From Variovorax sp. J22G73 (GTDB lineage Bacteria; Pseudomonadota; Gammaproteobacteria; Burkholderiales; Burkholderiaceae_C): a stretch of DNA of 64,000 bases. The translations under genes and the position numbers were made by a program. Shown piece after piece: positions 9,701 through 16,952 of this stretch (its first letter is position 1; every line of letters starts with the position of its first letter). Where the stretch lies: the NCBI RefSeq assembly GCF_030317035.1, contig NZ_JASZYK010000006.1, positions 369,266 to 433,265 of the forward strand, given 5' to 3'. The notes beneath the pieces are model-generated. The model worked only from the letters and a program-made list of their open reading frames with translations. It did no database searches and was not told where the DNA came from.

Positions 9701-10584
9701 GGCCAGGGCTTCCACGTGACGCGCAGCTCGCGCAGCGCCTGCTCGGCGTGCTCCTCGCGCTCGGCGACGATGCCGACGAAATCGCGCACGACCACCACGG
9801 CGCGGATGCCGGGAATGTGCGCGATGGACGACTCGTCGACCGACTCCAGCGTGTTGCCGATGAACTCGCCGTGGTCCGCGCCCGCGTACGGCGGGCGCAC
9901 CACGCGGCCGTGCAGCATGCCGGGCACGCGCATGTCGTGCACGAAGACGAGCTCGCCCGCGAGCTTGGCCGGGATGTCGACGCGCGCCTGGCGCGTGCCG
10001 ACCACGCGGTAGTCGCTCGGATCCTTGGGCTGCGCCTTCGCGTCGAGGCGCAGCACGGTGCGTTGGCCGGCCACCAGCTCGGCATAGCCGAGGTGGCGCT
10101 CCGGCGTCTCGGTGACGCGCACGATGCCGTTGCGCACCTGCAGGGCATCGACGGCCACGCCGAGCCGCTCGGCCGCGCGCGCGAGCAGCCAGCCGCGCGC
10201 CTGCGCGGCGGCCAGGCGCAGCGGCTGCGAATGGATCTGGATGGACGCGCTGGCGATGGTCGCGCCCTGGTTGGGCACCCGCGCGGTGTCGCCGAGCATC
10301 ACGCGCACGCAGGGCATGCCGAGGTCGAGCTCCTCGGCCACGATCTGCCCGAGCGCGGTCTGGATGCCGGTGCCCAGGTCGACGTGGCCGTTGAGCGCGG
10401 AGGCGCTGCCGTCGTCCCACACGGCGAGCAGGATCTCGTCGCCTTCGATCGGGTTGCCGGCGATGAGCGCGGGCTGGCCCTTGGCGGGCGGCGGTGCGGG
10501 CGGGGCTTCGCGCACGACGAGCAGCACGCCGTCGGACGCGAGGAACTCGGCGCGGGTCTGCGGGAGATCGGCGCGGCGGGTCAT
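6778..10584 (-). CDS. nicB: Nicotinate-dehydrogenase-like molybdopterin subunit fused to a membrane-anchored tri-haem cytochrome c
   Basis: A 1268-residue fusion. Residues ~20-800 are a xanthine-dehydrogenase-family molybdopterin subunit (GHVDLGTGIQTALGQIVAEE near the N-terminus, RRTYVWPYQMHASIGPSCA, VRVQLTREQEH, and the C-terminal LGAGESSSVPGTAAIANAIFDATG). A hydrophobic helix (ATGAALVVGGIGVIAGLLGW, ~830) follows, then three haem c motifs: CAVCH (~887), CGACH (~1032) and CASCH (~1168). Pseudomonas putida NicB, which hydroxylates nicotinate to 6-hydroxynicotinate and passes electrons to cytochromes, has this same architecture. A likely topology is molybdenum domain in the cytoplasm, helix in the membrane, haems in the periplasm. 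It pairs with the 2Fe-2S subunit 203 bp upstream. The substrate is inferred from the neighbours; other N-heterocycle or aldehyde dehydrogenases share the fold. The start at 10584 excludes the repeat sequence upstream. Confidence 0.82.
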   Translation of the reverse strand: MTRRADLPQTRAEFLASDGVLLVVREAPPAPPPAKGQPALIAGNPIEGDEILLAVWDDGSASALNGHVDLGTGIQTALGQIVAEELDLGMPCVRVMLGDTARVPNQGATIASASIQIHSQPLRLAAAQARGWLLARAAERLGVAVDALQVRNGIVRVTETPERHLGYAELVAGQRTVLRLDAKAQPKDPSDYRVVGTRQARVDIPAKLAGELVFVHDMRVPGMLHGRVVRPPYAGADHGEFIGNTLESVDESSIAHIPGIRAVVVVRDFVGIVAEREEHAEQALRELRVTWKPWPGMPDLSDVAQALRDNPSTQRLLVDEGDVAGAIAGAAQPMRRTYVWPYQMHASIGPSCALAEWLPDDGSGNAAPSEGIVLRCWAGSQNPHVLRVDLARLMGVEDVQVDVVRMEAAGCYGRNGADDVAADAALLARAVGAPVRVQLTREQEHAWEPKGAAQLMEIDGGLTADGRVAAYDFETSYPSNGAPTLALLLTRTIEPVAQAYEMGDRTARPPYGYDNLRVKVNDMAPIVRASWLRGVSALPSSFAHESYIDELATAAGVDPVQFRLRYLQDPRAIELVQATAQKAGWRMRTGPQENADGGLGEGGDILFGQGFAYARYIHSKWPGFGAAWAAWVADVEVNRKTGEVHVRRVVVGHDAGLMINPAGVEHQVHGNVIQTTSRALKERVEFAPQQKQQQQQAEGGAQLPGLPGVLPSGVVASREWGSYPIINFREVPVIEVMHMPRPGEPSLGAGESSSVPGTAAIANAIFDATGVRFRSPPFTPETVLAELNREFLPPPAGTGGGGGGDERRLEGDAVVPPSQPSPRGRSNAPWPTRKGLWATGAALVVGGIGVIAGLLGWRSAIAPVSLTAPVYSQATIERGRVLAAAGDCAVCHTAPGGTANAGGRAMDTPFGTLYTTNLTPDADTGLGRWSFSAFQRAMREGVSRDGHYLYPAFPYTAFAKTSDDDLQALYAYFMSMPAVRAETPASQLKFPFSIRPLMAGWNALFHDPTPMQPVATQSAEWNRGAYLVNGLGHCGACHTPRNALGAEQGGSAFLSGAMVDGWEAPALTQLSKSAVPWDADELYRYLRNGHTQRHGIAGGPMAEVVRELAQVPDEDVRAMATYLGSFNPAPAEDPKAVAQLAQKARQVVDNAARTQGRLLGPAQRMFDSACASCHHDGDGPTLLGVNTPLALNSNLTSTKPDNLLRTILDGVREPAARDIGFMPAFREALDDRQIAELAGYMRARFAPQEPAWKNLQSEVARVRAAPGH

Positions 10585-10626
10585 GAGGTCTTCTCCCTCT
10601 TGCGCAGGCAGAGGGGGTGCATTGCT

Positions 10627-10740
10627 CCCTCTCCCCTTGGGGAGAGGGCTGGGGTGAGGGACGGCGGCGGTGGCAGGGGCTGTGCATGTGCGAAGGCACC
10701 TGCCCTCACCCCAGCCCTCTCCCGCAAGCGGGAGAGGGGG
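10627..10740. repeat. Paired palindromic intergenic repeat between the nicA- and nicB-like genes
   Basis: Two related GC-rich units lie in inverted orientation. Unit A (10627-10660) is a hairpin CCCTCTCC-cttg-GGAGAGGG followed by CTGGGGTGAGGG. Unit B (10703-10740) is CCCTCACCCCAG followed by the hairpin CCCTCTCCCgcaaGCGGGAGAGGG. Each can fold alone, and the two together can form one long stem. The arrangement resembles REP/BIME-type intergenic repeats of proteobacteria. Placed inside a transcription unit, it could stabilise or punctuate the nicA-nicB mRNA. Confidence 0.8.
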
Positions 10741-10786
10741 CAAGACAGGGGCACACGCCGCCTGGAGCGGTGGCAAGACGGGCCAC

Positions 10787-11290
10787 TCATGACCTCACCC
10801 CTCCCCGCATGCGCACAGCCGCGCGCTGCACCGCGTCGAGAATCTCGATGTGCGTGCCGCAGCGGCACAAGTTGCCCGACAGCTCCGCGCGAATCCGCGC
10901 CTCGCTCGCCTCGGGGTCGCGCGCCAGCAGGGCGGCCGCCTGCATCACCATGCCGTTCAGGCAATAGCCGCACTGCGCGGCCTGCGCTTCCTCGAACGCG
11001 GCCTGCACCGGATGCCAATCGCCCCGCGCGCCCAGCCCTTCGAGCGTGGTGATCGCGCGGCCCGCCACGCCGTGCGCGGGAATCACGCATGCACGCGCCG
11101 CCACGCCATCGACATGCACCGTGCACGCGCCGCACTGCCCCAGCCCGCAGCCGTACTTGGGACCGTTCAACCCCAGGTCGTTGCGCAGCAGGTGCAGCAG
11201 CGTCGCCTGGCGCGGCACGCCGCAGATGGCATGCGCCTGCCCGTTGACCTGCAGGTGCAGCAGCGGTTCAGCGCCGCAGCTGGCCGTCAC
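10787..11290 (-). CDS. nicA: 2Fe-2S subunit of a nicotinate-dehydrogenase-like molybdoenzyme
   Basis: A 167-residue protein with two [2Fe-2S] domains typical of xanthine-dehydrogenase-family small subunits: a plant-ferredoxin type cluster (YGCGLGQCGACTVHVDG, ~45-61) and an alpha-helical cluster (QCGYCLNGMVMQAAALL and NLCRCGTHIEILDAVQRA). It relays electrons from the molybdenum site of the nicB-like subunit to its haems. No ATG lies near the conserved N-terminus; the start is a GTG at 11290 that overlaps the end of the upstream binding-protein gene by 23 bp, suggesting coupled translation. P. putida NicA has a similar length. Confidence 0.87.
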   Translation of the reverse strand: MTASCGAEPLLHLQVNGQAHAICGVPRQATLLHLLRNDLGLNGPKYGCGLGQCGACTVHVDGVAARACVIPAHGVAGRAITTLEGLGARGDWHPVQAAFEEAQAAQCGYCLNGMVMQAAALLARDPEASEARIRAELSGNLCRCGTHIEILDAVQRAAVRMRGGVRS

Positions 11291-12437
11291 GGGTGTACAT
11301 CTCCAGGTCCACGAAGGTCGAGCCGTTGTGGTTCTTCGCGCTGTACTCGACGGGAAAGTCGCCGAAGCGCGTGCTGCCGATGCTCTCGAGCCCGGCGATG
11401 AAACTGTCGTGCGTCAGGGCCCTGCCCGCGCGGCGCAGGCCCTCGACCATCACGCGCGCGACGATGTAGCCCTCCAGCGCGGTGTAGCTGTCGATCTTCT
11501 CGCCGAACTCCGCGCGGTCGCGCTGGTAGTCGGCCACGATGGGCACGCGCAGCCCCTGCGGCGGCGGCACGATGCTGGCGGTAACGAGGCCCGCGAGTTT
11601 GCCGTCGAGCCGCTTGGCGGAACCGGCCGCGTCGGTGATGCCCACCGACAGCGTGTACAGCGGCGCGCCGCCCGCGCTCGCGCGGTAGTCGTGCATGAAC
11701 ACCTCGACCATGCGCCCCGCCATGATCATCACCACCGCGCCGGGCTTGGCCTCGGCAAGGCCGGCAACGACCGCCTTCGCGTCTTCCGCGGCAATGGCCA
11801 GCGGGAAGGTCTTCAGCACCTTCACCTTGTAGTCGGCGGCCAGCTCCTCGCAGGTGGCGAGGTTCGACTTGCCGAAGGCGCTGTCCTGGTAGACCACGGC
11901 GATCGACTGGATGCCGATGGTCGACAGGTGGCTGATGATCTTGCGCAGCTCCAGGTCGTAACCCGCGCGCACGTGGAACAGGTTGCGGTTGGTCTTGGCG
12001 CGGAACGAGCTGGTGCCCACCAGCGGCGCGAACATCGGCACGCCGGCCTTCTCGGCCAGCGGCATCGCCGCCGCGAGGTTGCCGGTGGCCACGTAGCCGG
12101 TGAGCGCGAACACCTTGTCCTCGTCGATCAACCTGGCGGTGTTGACGGCCGTCTTCGCGGGGTCGTAGGCGTCGTCGTAGGTGATGAGCTCGATCTTGCG
12201 GCCGTTCACGCCGCCCGCCTTGTTGACGCGGTCGAAGTACAGCTTGATGCCCGCGCGATAGTCCACGCCGAAGTCCTTGGCCGGCCCGCTGAACACGGCC
12301 GACTGGCCGATGCGGATGGTGGTGTCGCTCACGCCGCTGGCACCGTTGTCGGCGTGTGCCGTACGCAGCAGCGCCGGGCCGAAGGCCAGGGCTGCGCCGC
12401 CCGCCACCATGGCGCGCCTTGAAATCGAGAACTTCAT
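11268..12437 (-). CDS. LIV-type ABC transporter substrate-binding protein (Tat signal)
   Basis: A 389-residue periplasmic binding protein of the leucine/amide class. The N-terminus (MKFSISRRAMVAGGAALAFG) carries a twin-arginine motif followed by a hydrophobic stretch. Typical type I binding-protein blocks follow: IRIGQSAVFSGPAKDFGVDY, GGVNGRKIELITYDDAYDP, FALTGYVATGNLAAAMPLAEKAGVP, and AVVYQDSAFG. It is the second such protein in the island (the other is at 16953-18158) and directly precedes nicA with an overlap, so it probably binds a pathway compound such as nicotinate or nicotinamide rather than a branched-chain amino acid; the ligand is not readable from sequence. Confidence 0.88.
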   Translation of the reverse strand: MKFSISRRAMVAGGAALAFGPALLRTAHADNGASGVSDTTIRIGQSAVFSGPAKDFGVDYRAGIKLYFDRVNKAGGVNGRKIELITYDDAYDPAKTAVNTARLIDEDKVFALTGYVATGNLAAAMPLAEKAGVPMFAPLVGTSSFRAKTNRNLFHVRAGYDLELRKIISHLSTIGIQSIAVVYQDSAFGKSNLATCEELAADYKVKVLKTFPLAIAAEDAKAVVAGLAEAKPGAVVMIMAGRMVEVFMHDYRASAGGAPLYTLSVGITDAAGSAKRLDGKLAGLVTASIVPPPQGLRVPIVADYQRDRAEFGEKIDSYTALEGYIVARVMVEGLRRAGRALTHDSFIAGLESIGSTRFGDFPVEYSAKNHNGSTFVDLEMYTRDGQLRR

Positions 12438-12481
12438 GCGTCGGGGGTCTCTTGTTTTTGTCGCGGAGCGGGGCGCGGGGC

Positions 12482-13207
12482 TCACGCCGTCTGGATGTCG
12501 GCCGCCTGGATGCGCTTGACGCCCTTGGCCGCCATCTGCTTCCACGCGGCGGCCAGCGAGCCGTTCAGGTCGATGCCGCGCGTGGCGTCCTCGATCACGT
12601 AGGCCTCGAAGCCGGCCTTGCGCGCGTCCATCGCGGTCCAGGCCACGCAGAAGTCGGTGGCCAGGCCGGTGACGAACACGGTCTTGATGCCGCGCGCCTT
12701 CAGGTAGCCGGCCAGGCCCGTGGCGGTCTTGTGGTCGGCCTCCTCGAAGGCCGAGTAGCTGTCCATGTCCTTGTGGAAGCCCTTGCGGATGACGATCTGC
12801 GCGGTGGGCACCTTCAGGTCCTTGCCGAGCGCGGCGTCGTCGGTGCCCTGCACGCAGTGGTCGGGCCACAGCACCTGCGTGCCGTAGCTGAGCTTGGTGG
12901 TCTCGAAGGGCTTCTTGCCGCTGTAGGTGCTGGCGAACGACGCATGGCCCGCCGTATGCCAGTCCTGCGTGACCACGATGTTCTCGAACGCCGGGGCCAG
13001 CGCGTTGATCACCGGAATGACTTCGTTGCCGCCCTTCACCGCCAGCGTGCCGCCGTCGAGGAAGCAGTTCTGCACATCGACCACGATCAACGCCGCCTTG
13101 GCACCGGGCTTGATCTTGCCGGCCGCGAAGGCGTTGAAACCGAAACTGCCGAGGCCGCTGGCCAGCCCGAGGGCGGCGGCGGATTTCACGAGGGTTCTGC
13201 GATGCAT
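12482..13207 (-). CDS. Tat-exported nicotinamidase (isochorismatase family)
   Basis: A 241-residue PncA-like hydrolase converting nicotinamide to nicotinate and ammonia. The N-terminus (MHRRTLVKSAAALGLASG) is a twin-arginine signal, unlike cytoplasmic PncA. The catalytic triad is visible: D44 in IVVDVQNCF, K142 in VIRKGFHKD, and C187 in GLATDFCVAW. The metal-site pattern D82-x-H84-x3-H88 (QDWHTAGHASF) is intact. A folded, metal-loaded enzyme fits Tat export, so hydrolysis probably happens in the periplasm before uptake. It sits between a LIV transporter ATPase and a binding protein, linking nicotinamide supply to the nicAB-like enzyme. Pyrazinamidase activity is expected as a side reaction. 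Confidence 0.88.
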   Translation of the reverse strand: MHRRTLVKSAAALGLASGLGSFGFNAFAAGKIKPGAKAALIVVDVQNCFLDGGTLAVKGGNEVIPVINALAPAFENIVVTQDWHTAGHASFASTYSGKKPFETTKLSYGTQVLWPDHCVQGTDDAALGKDLKVPTAQIVIRKGFHKDMDSYSAFEEADHKTATGLAGYLKARGIKTVFVTGLATDFCVAWTAMDARKAGFEAYVIEDATRGIDLNGSLAAAWKQMAAKGVKRIQAADIQTA

Positions 13208-13236
13208 GGCGTGGACTCCGGAGGGTTGAAGAAAAC

Positions 13237-13968
13237 TCAGACGCTGAGGTAGGCGCGGCGCACTTCGTCGTTGGCCGCCAGCTCGGCCATGGTGGCCTGG
13301 TAGCGGATCTGCCCCTTCTCGAGCACATAGGCGCGGTCGGACACCAGCTCGGCGAAGTGCATGTTCTGCTCCGACAGCAGGATGCTCACGCCTTGCGCCT
13401 TGAGCTCGAGGATCATGTTGGCCATCTGCTCGACGATCACCGGCGCCACGCCTTCGGAAGGTTCGTCGAGCAGCACCAGGTAGGGGTTGCCCATCAGCGT
13501 GCGCGCCACGGTGAGCATCTGCTGCTCGCCGCCGCTCATGCGCCCGCCCGGGCGGTTGGGCATTTCACCGAGGTTGGGAAACAGCTTGAACAGGCGCTCG
13601 GGCGTCCACAGCGGCGCGTCGGTGCCGTCGCTCCAGCGGCGCGCGGGCTGCTTGCCCACCTCGAGGTTCTCGGTGACGGTGAGGTCGGTGAACACGCGCC
13701 GGTCTTCGGGCACGAAGCCCAGGCCCAGGCGCGCGGCCACGTGCGGTTCGCTCCTGGAAATGTCATGGCCCAGGAAGCGCACCGCGCCGCGGCGCTTGAC
13801 CAGCATGCCGATGAGCGTCTTCAGCGTGGTCGACTTGCCCGCGCCGTTGCGCCCCATGAGCGCGACCACTTCGCCGCGCCGCACTTCGAGGTCGACGTCG
13901 TACAGGATTTGCGCGGCGCCATACCAGGCGCACACGGCCTTCGCTTCGAGCAACAGTTCACCGCTCAT
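13237..13968 (-). CDS. livF: LIV-type ABC transporter ATPase (LivF)
   Basis: A 243-residue ATPase: Walker A GRNGAGKS (~38), signature MSGGEQQMLTVARTLM, Walker B YLVLLDEPSEG, and the EQN switch (LLSEQNMHFAE) characteristic of LivF. There is an extra insertion around ARRWSDGTDAPLWTPERLFKLF compared with short LivF proteins. It powers import through the LivHM fusion. The start at 13968 overlaps the livG stop as ATGA. Confidence 0.94.
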   Translation of the reverse strand: MSGELLLEAKAVCAWYGAAQILYDVDLEVRRGEVVALMGRNGAGKSTTLKTLIGMLVKRRGAVRFLGHDISRSEPHVAARLGLGFVPEDRRVFTDLTVTENLEVGKQPARRWSDGTDAPLWTPERLFKLFPNLGEMPNRPGGRMSGGEQQMLTVARTLMGNPYLVLLDEPSEGVAPVIVEQMANMILELKAQGVSILLSEQNMHFAELVSDRAYVLEKGQIRYQATMAELAANDEVRRAYLSV

Positions 13969-14801
13969 GCCGTTTCTCCCAACGCGGCCGACACGGCCGC
14001 AGCCTTCTCGGCGATCTTTTCGAATGTCTTGCCGCTGCCGAAGTACACCTCCTGCACCTTCGGGTGGTCGCGGATTTCCAGCGGCTTGCCTTGCGCGATG
14101 AGGCGGCCCCGGGCCAGCACGATCATGCGGTCGGCATAGGCGAACACCACGTCCATGCTGTGCTCGGTGAACAGCACGGCCAGGCCGCGCTGGATCACCA
14201 GGTCCTTGGTGAGCGCCATGAGCGAGTTGCGCTCCTTGGGCGCCATGCCGGCGGTCGGCTCGTCCATCAGCAGCAGCTTGGGCGCGTTGGCCATGGCAAT
14301 GGCCAGCTCCACGCGCTTGACGTCGCCGTAGGCCAGCTCGCTGCAGGGGCGGTCGGCCTGGGCCTTCATGCCGACCTGGTCGAGCAGCACCAGCGCCTCG
14401 TCGCGCTTGTGGTCGGCCGCGCGGCGCCACATGGAGAACAGCTTGCCGTCGTGCGACAGCATGGCCATCTGCACGTTCTCGACCACGGTGAGCGAGGCGA
14501 AGGTTTCGGCAATCTGGAAGGTACGGCCCACGCCCTTGCGCCAGATGGCGCGCGGCTTCTGGCCCACCAGCTCGTGGCCGTCGAACAGGATCGAGCCCTG
14601 GTCGGCCTTGAGCTGGCCGTTGACCATGTTGAAGGTGGTCGACTTGCCGGCGCCGTTGGGGCCGATGAGCGCGAGCAGTTCGCCGGCGTGCAGCTCGAAG
14701 CTGATGCCGTCGACGGCCTTCACGCCGCCGAAGGACTTGCCGAGGTTCTCGACCTTGAGCAAGGGTGCCTTGCCGGCGGTTGTGTTGTGGGGGGTACTCA
14801 T
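13965..14801 (-). CDS. livG: LIV-type ABC transporter ATPase (LivG)
   Basis: A 278-residue ATPase with Walker A GPNGAGKS, the LivG-type block RKGVGRTFQIAETFASLTVVEN, a degenerate signature (LAYGDVKRVELAIAMA), Walker B LLLMDEPTAGM and the H-loop FTEHSMDVVF. It partners LivF. ATGA overlaps at both ends (13965-13968 with livF and 14798-14801 with the permease) show a tightly coupled operon. Confidence 0.94.
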   Translation of the reverse strand: MSTPHNTTAGKAPLLKVENLGKSFGGVKAVDGISFELHAGELLALIGPNGAGKSTTFNMVNGQLKADQGSILFDGHELVGQKPRAIWRKGVGRTFQIAETFASLTVVENVQMAMLSHDGKLFSMWRRAADHKRDEALVLLDQVGMKAQADRPCSELAYGDVKRVELAIAMANAPKLLLMDEPTAGMAPKERNSLMALTKDLVIQRGLAVLFTEHSMDVVFAYADRMIVLARGRLIAQGKPLEIRDHPKVQEVYFGSGKTFEKIAEKAAAVSAALGETA

Positions 14802-16732
14802 GCCTTGGCCTCCTTCACTTCGGCGCCAGCCGGTGCCGCGTCGGCCTTGCCGCGGCGCATCAGCTTGTCGGTCAGCTGTTTCGCGAAGCCTGCGATGCCC
14901 TGCGGGAACAGCAGCACCAGGATGAGGATGATGGCGCCCAGCGTCGCGCGCCAGTAGTCGGTGTTGCGCGCCACGGTGTCGTGCAGCCAGCTGAAGGTGA
15001 CGGCGCCCACCACGGGCCCGGCCAGCGTCTGGATGCCGCCCAGCAGCACCATCACCAGGCCGTCGACCGACTTGTCGACGCTCAGGCTCTCGGGCGAGAT
15101 GCTGCCCTTGGAGAACGCATAGAGCGAACCGGCCAGGCCGGCCGCGGTGCCCGCGATGACGAAAGCGGTCCACTGCATGCGCTTCACGTCGATGCCGATG
15201 GCGTCGGCGCGCAGCACCGAGTCGCGGCCCGCACGCAGCGCATAGCCGAAGGGCGAGAACAGCACGCGGCGCAGCATGAGGATGCCCGCGGCCACCAGCA
15301 CCAGCGTGAGCCAGTAGTAGGCGCGCTTGTCCGACAGCCACTCCGAGGGCCACACGCCCGTAAGGCCGTTGCTGCCGCCGGTGAACGAATCCCACTGGTA
15401 GACGATGGCCCAGGTGATCTGCGCGAAGGCCAGCGTGAGCATGGCCAGGTACACGCCCGACAGCCGCACCGCGAACCAGCCGTAGATAAACGCACCGATG
15501 GCCGCCACCAGCGGGGCCACGACCAGCGCCACTTCCATGGGAAGGCCGCTGGCGCGCACCAGCAGCGCCGCGCCGTAGGCCCCGAGGCCGAAGTACGCCG
15601 CGTGGCCGAACGAATGCATGCCGGCCGGGCCCATGATGAAGTGCAGGCTGGCCGCGAACAGCGCGGCGATCAGCAGGTCGATCATCAGCACCGTGGTGTA
15701 GGGCGAATCGGCGGTGAGCAGCGGCATGGCCATCAGCACCAGGCCCAGCGCGGCGACCAGCCACAGGTAGCCCTTGCTCGCGCGGCGCAGTGGCTCCTCG
15801 GCCATGCCCACGTAGCGGCTGGGTGCCTGCGGTCGGCCGAACAGGCCCCACGGACGCCACACCAGCACCACGGCCATGACGATGAAGTCGACCACCAGCG
15901 TGAGCTTGGAGAACGACACGCTGTAGCCGAAGATGTCGACCACGCCGAGCCAGATGCACACGGCCTTGATCTCGGAGATGAGCAAGGCCGCCGCATAGGC
16001 GCCCGGAATGGAGCCCATGCCGCCCACCACCACGACCACGAAGGCCGCGCCGATGGTGTTGAGGTCCATGGCCAGCGTGGCCGGCTCGCGCGGCAGTTGC
16101 AGCGCGCCGCCCAGGCCCGCGAGCATGGCGCCGAGCGCGAACACCGCGGTGAAGAGCCAGGCCTGGTTCACGCCCAGCGCGCTGACCATCTCGCGGTCTT
16201 GCGTGGCGGCGCGCACCAGCGTGCCCCAGCGGGTGCGCGTGAGCAGCAGCCACATCAGGCCCAGCACCACCGGGCCGACGACGATCAGGAACAGGTCGTA
16301 GGTCGGAAACTGCCGGCCCAGGATCTCGACCGAGCCCGACAGGCCCGGCGCGCGCGGGCCGAGCAGCTCGTCAGGGCCCCAGAAGTAAAGCACCGCGTCC
16401 TTGATGACAAGCACGAGCGCGAAGGTGGCCAGCAGCTGGAACAGCTCGGGCGACTTGTAGATGCGGCGCAGAAGCACCATCTCGATGAGCGCGCCCAGCA
16501 CGCCGACCGCGACCGCCGCGATCACCAGCGCCGACCAGAAGCCGACGCCGGAGCCCAGCTTCTCGGCCAGCGTGTAGGCCACGTAGATGCCGACCATGAA
16601 GAAGGAGCCATGCGCAAAGTTGACAATGCGCGTGACGCCGAAGATCAGCGACAGGCCGGCCCCCACGAGGAACAGCGACGAAGCCGACGACAGCCCGGTC
16701 AGGAACTGAAGCAGCAATGACGAAAGACTCAT
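14798..16732 (-). CDS. Fused LIV-type ABC permease (LivH-LivM in one chain)
   Basis: A 644-residue membrane protein. The first ~295 residues are a LivH permease (GLSLIFGVTRIVNFAHGSFFM, ENLIM-like GTLVRAATQDREMVSALGVN, VVVVVGGMGSIPGAYAAA). After a cytoplasmic linker (GRPQAPSRYVGMAEEPLRRA) a LivM permease begins (HFIMGPAGMHSFGHAAYFGLGAYG, PFGYALRAGRDSVLRADAIG, LVMVLLGGIQTLAGP). The two permeases of the heterodimer are thus encoded in one chain, a fusion also seen in other betaproteobacterial LIV systems. Its place inside the pyridine island suggests import of nicotinate, nicotinamide or a related acid. Confidence 0.93.
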   Translation of the reverse strand: MSLSSLLLQFLTGLSSASSLFLVGAGLSLIFGVTRIVNFAHGSFFMVGIYVAYTLAEKLGSGVGFWSALVIAAVAVGVLGALIEMVLLRRIYKSPELFQLLATFALVLVIKDAVLYFWGPDELLGPRAPGLSGSVEILGRQFPTYDLFLIVVGPVVLGLMWLLLTRTRWGTLVRAATQDREMVSALGVNQAWLFTAVFALGAMLAGLGGALQLPREPATLAMDLNTIGAAFVVVVVGGMGSIPGAYAAALLISEIKAVCIWLGVVDIFGYSVSFSKLTLVVDFIVMAVVLVWRPWGLFGRPQAPSRYVGMAEEPLRRASKGYLWLVAALGLVLMAMPLLTADSPYTTVLMIDLLIAALFAASLHFIMGPAGMHSFGHAAYFGLGAYGAALLVRASGLPMEVALVVAPLVAAIGAFIYGWFAVRLSGVYLAMLTLAFAQITWAIVYQWDSFTGGSNGLTGVWPSEWLSDKRAYYWLTLVLVAAGILMLRRVLFSPFGYALRAGRDSVLRADAIGIDVKRMQWTAFVIAGTAAGLAGSLYAFSKGSISPESLSVDKSVDGLVMVLLGGIQTLAGPVVGAVTFSWLHDTVARNTDYWRATLGAIILILVLLFPQGIAGFAKQLTDKLMRRGKADAAPAGAEVKEAKA

Positions 16733-16807
16733 CCGAAGGCCTTTTGGTGGCGGTTTTCATTCATGGGGGAAGCGTCCGTATTCGGTGCAGCTCGGTGGGT
16801 AGCGCCA

Positions 16808-16946
16808 TCGCCCCCAACCCCAACCCTCCCCCGGAAGGGAAGGGAGCCATACCAGGAACACCGAGGAACCGGCTTTGCCGGGCCTCCGGTGTTGCCCCCG
16901 GCAGGGGGTTGGAGTAGCGACACGAAGTGCGCGCAGCCTGGGGGCG
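16808..16946. repeat. Intergenic GC-rich repeat with nested hairpins
   Basis: The 220-bp gap between the binding-protein gene and the permease gene contains CCCCAACCCCAACCCTCCC/GGGAAGGGA near 16808-16846, then ccGGCTTTGCCgg and GCCCCCGGCAGGGGG hairpins and a GTAGCGACACGAAGTGCGCGCAGCC tail element up to 16946. It has no coding potential and the style of a dispersed genomic repeat. Its effect may be partial termination after the highly expressed binding protein (inference). Confidence 0.5.
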
Positions 16947-16952
16947 AGCCGA

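Noticed and set aside
7159..11052. 1297-codon plus-strand open frame opposite the nicB-like gene
   Set aside because: A shadow of a long high-GC gene; the minus strand encodes clear molybdopterin and CxxCH motifs.
10787..11290. The nicA/nicB-like pair as aldehyde or isoquinoline dehydrogenase
   Set aside because: Possible by fold, but the tri-haem fusion and the adjacent nicotinamidase, hnr-like and enamidase-like genes make nicotinate the better hypothesis; it is kept as an alternative, not the call.
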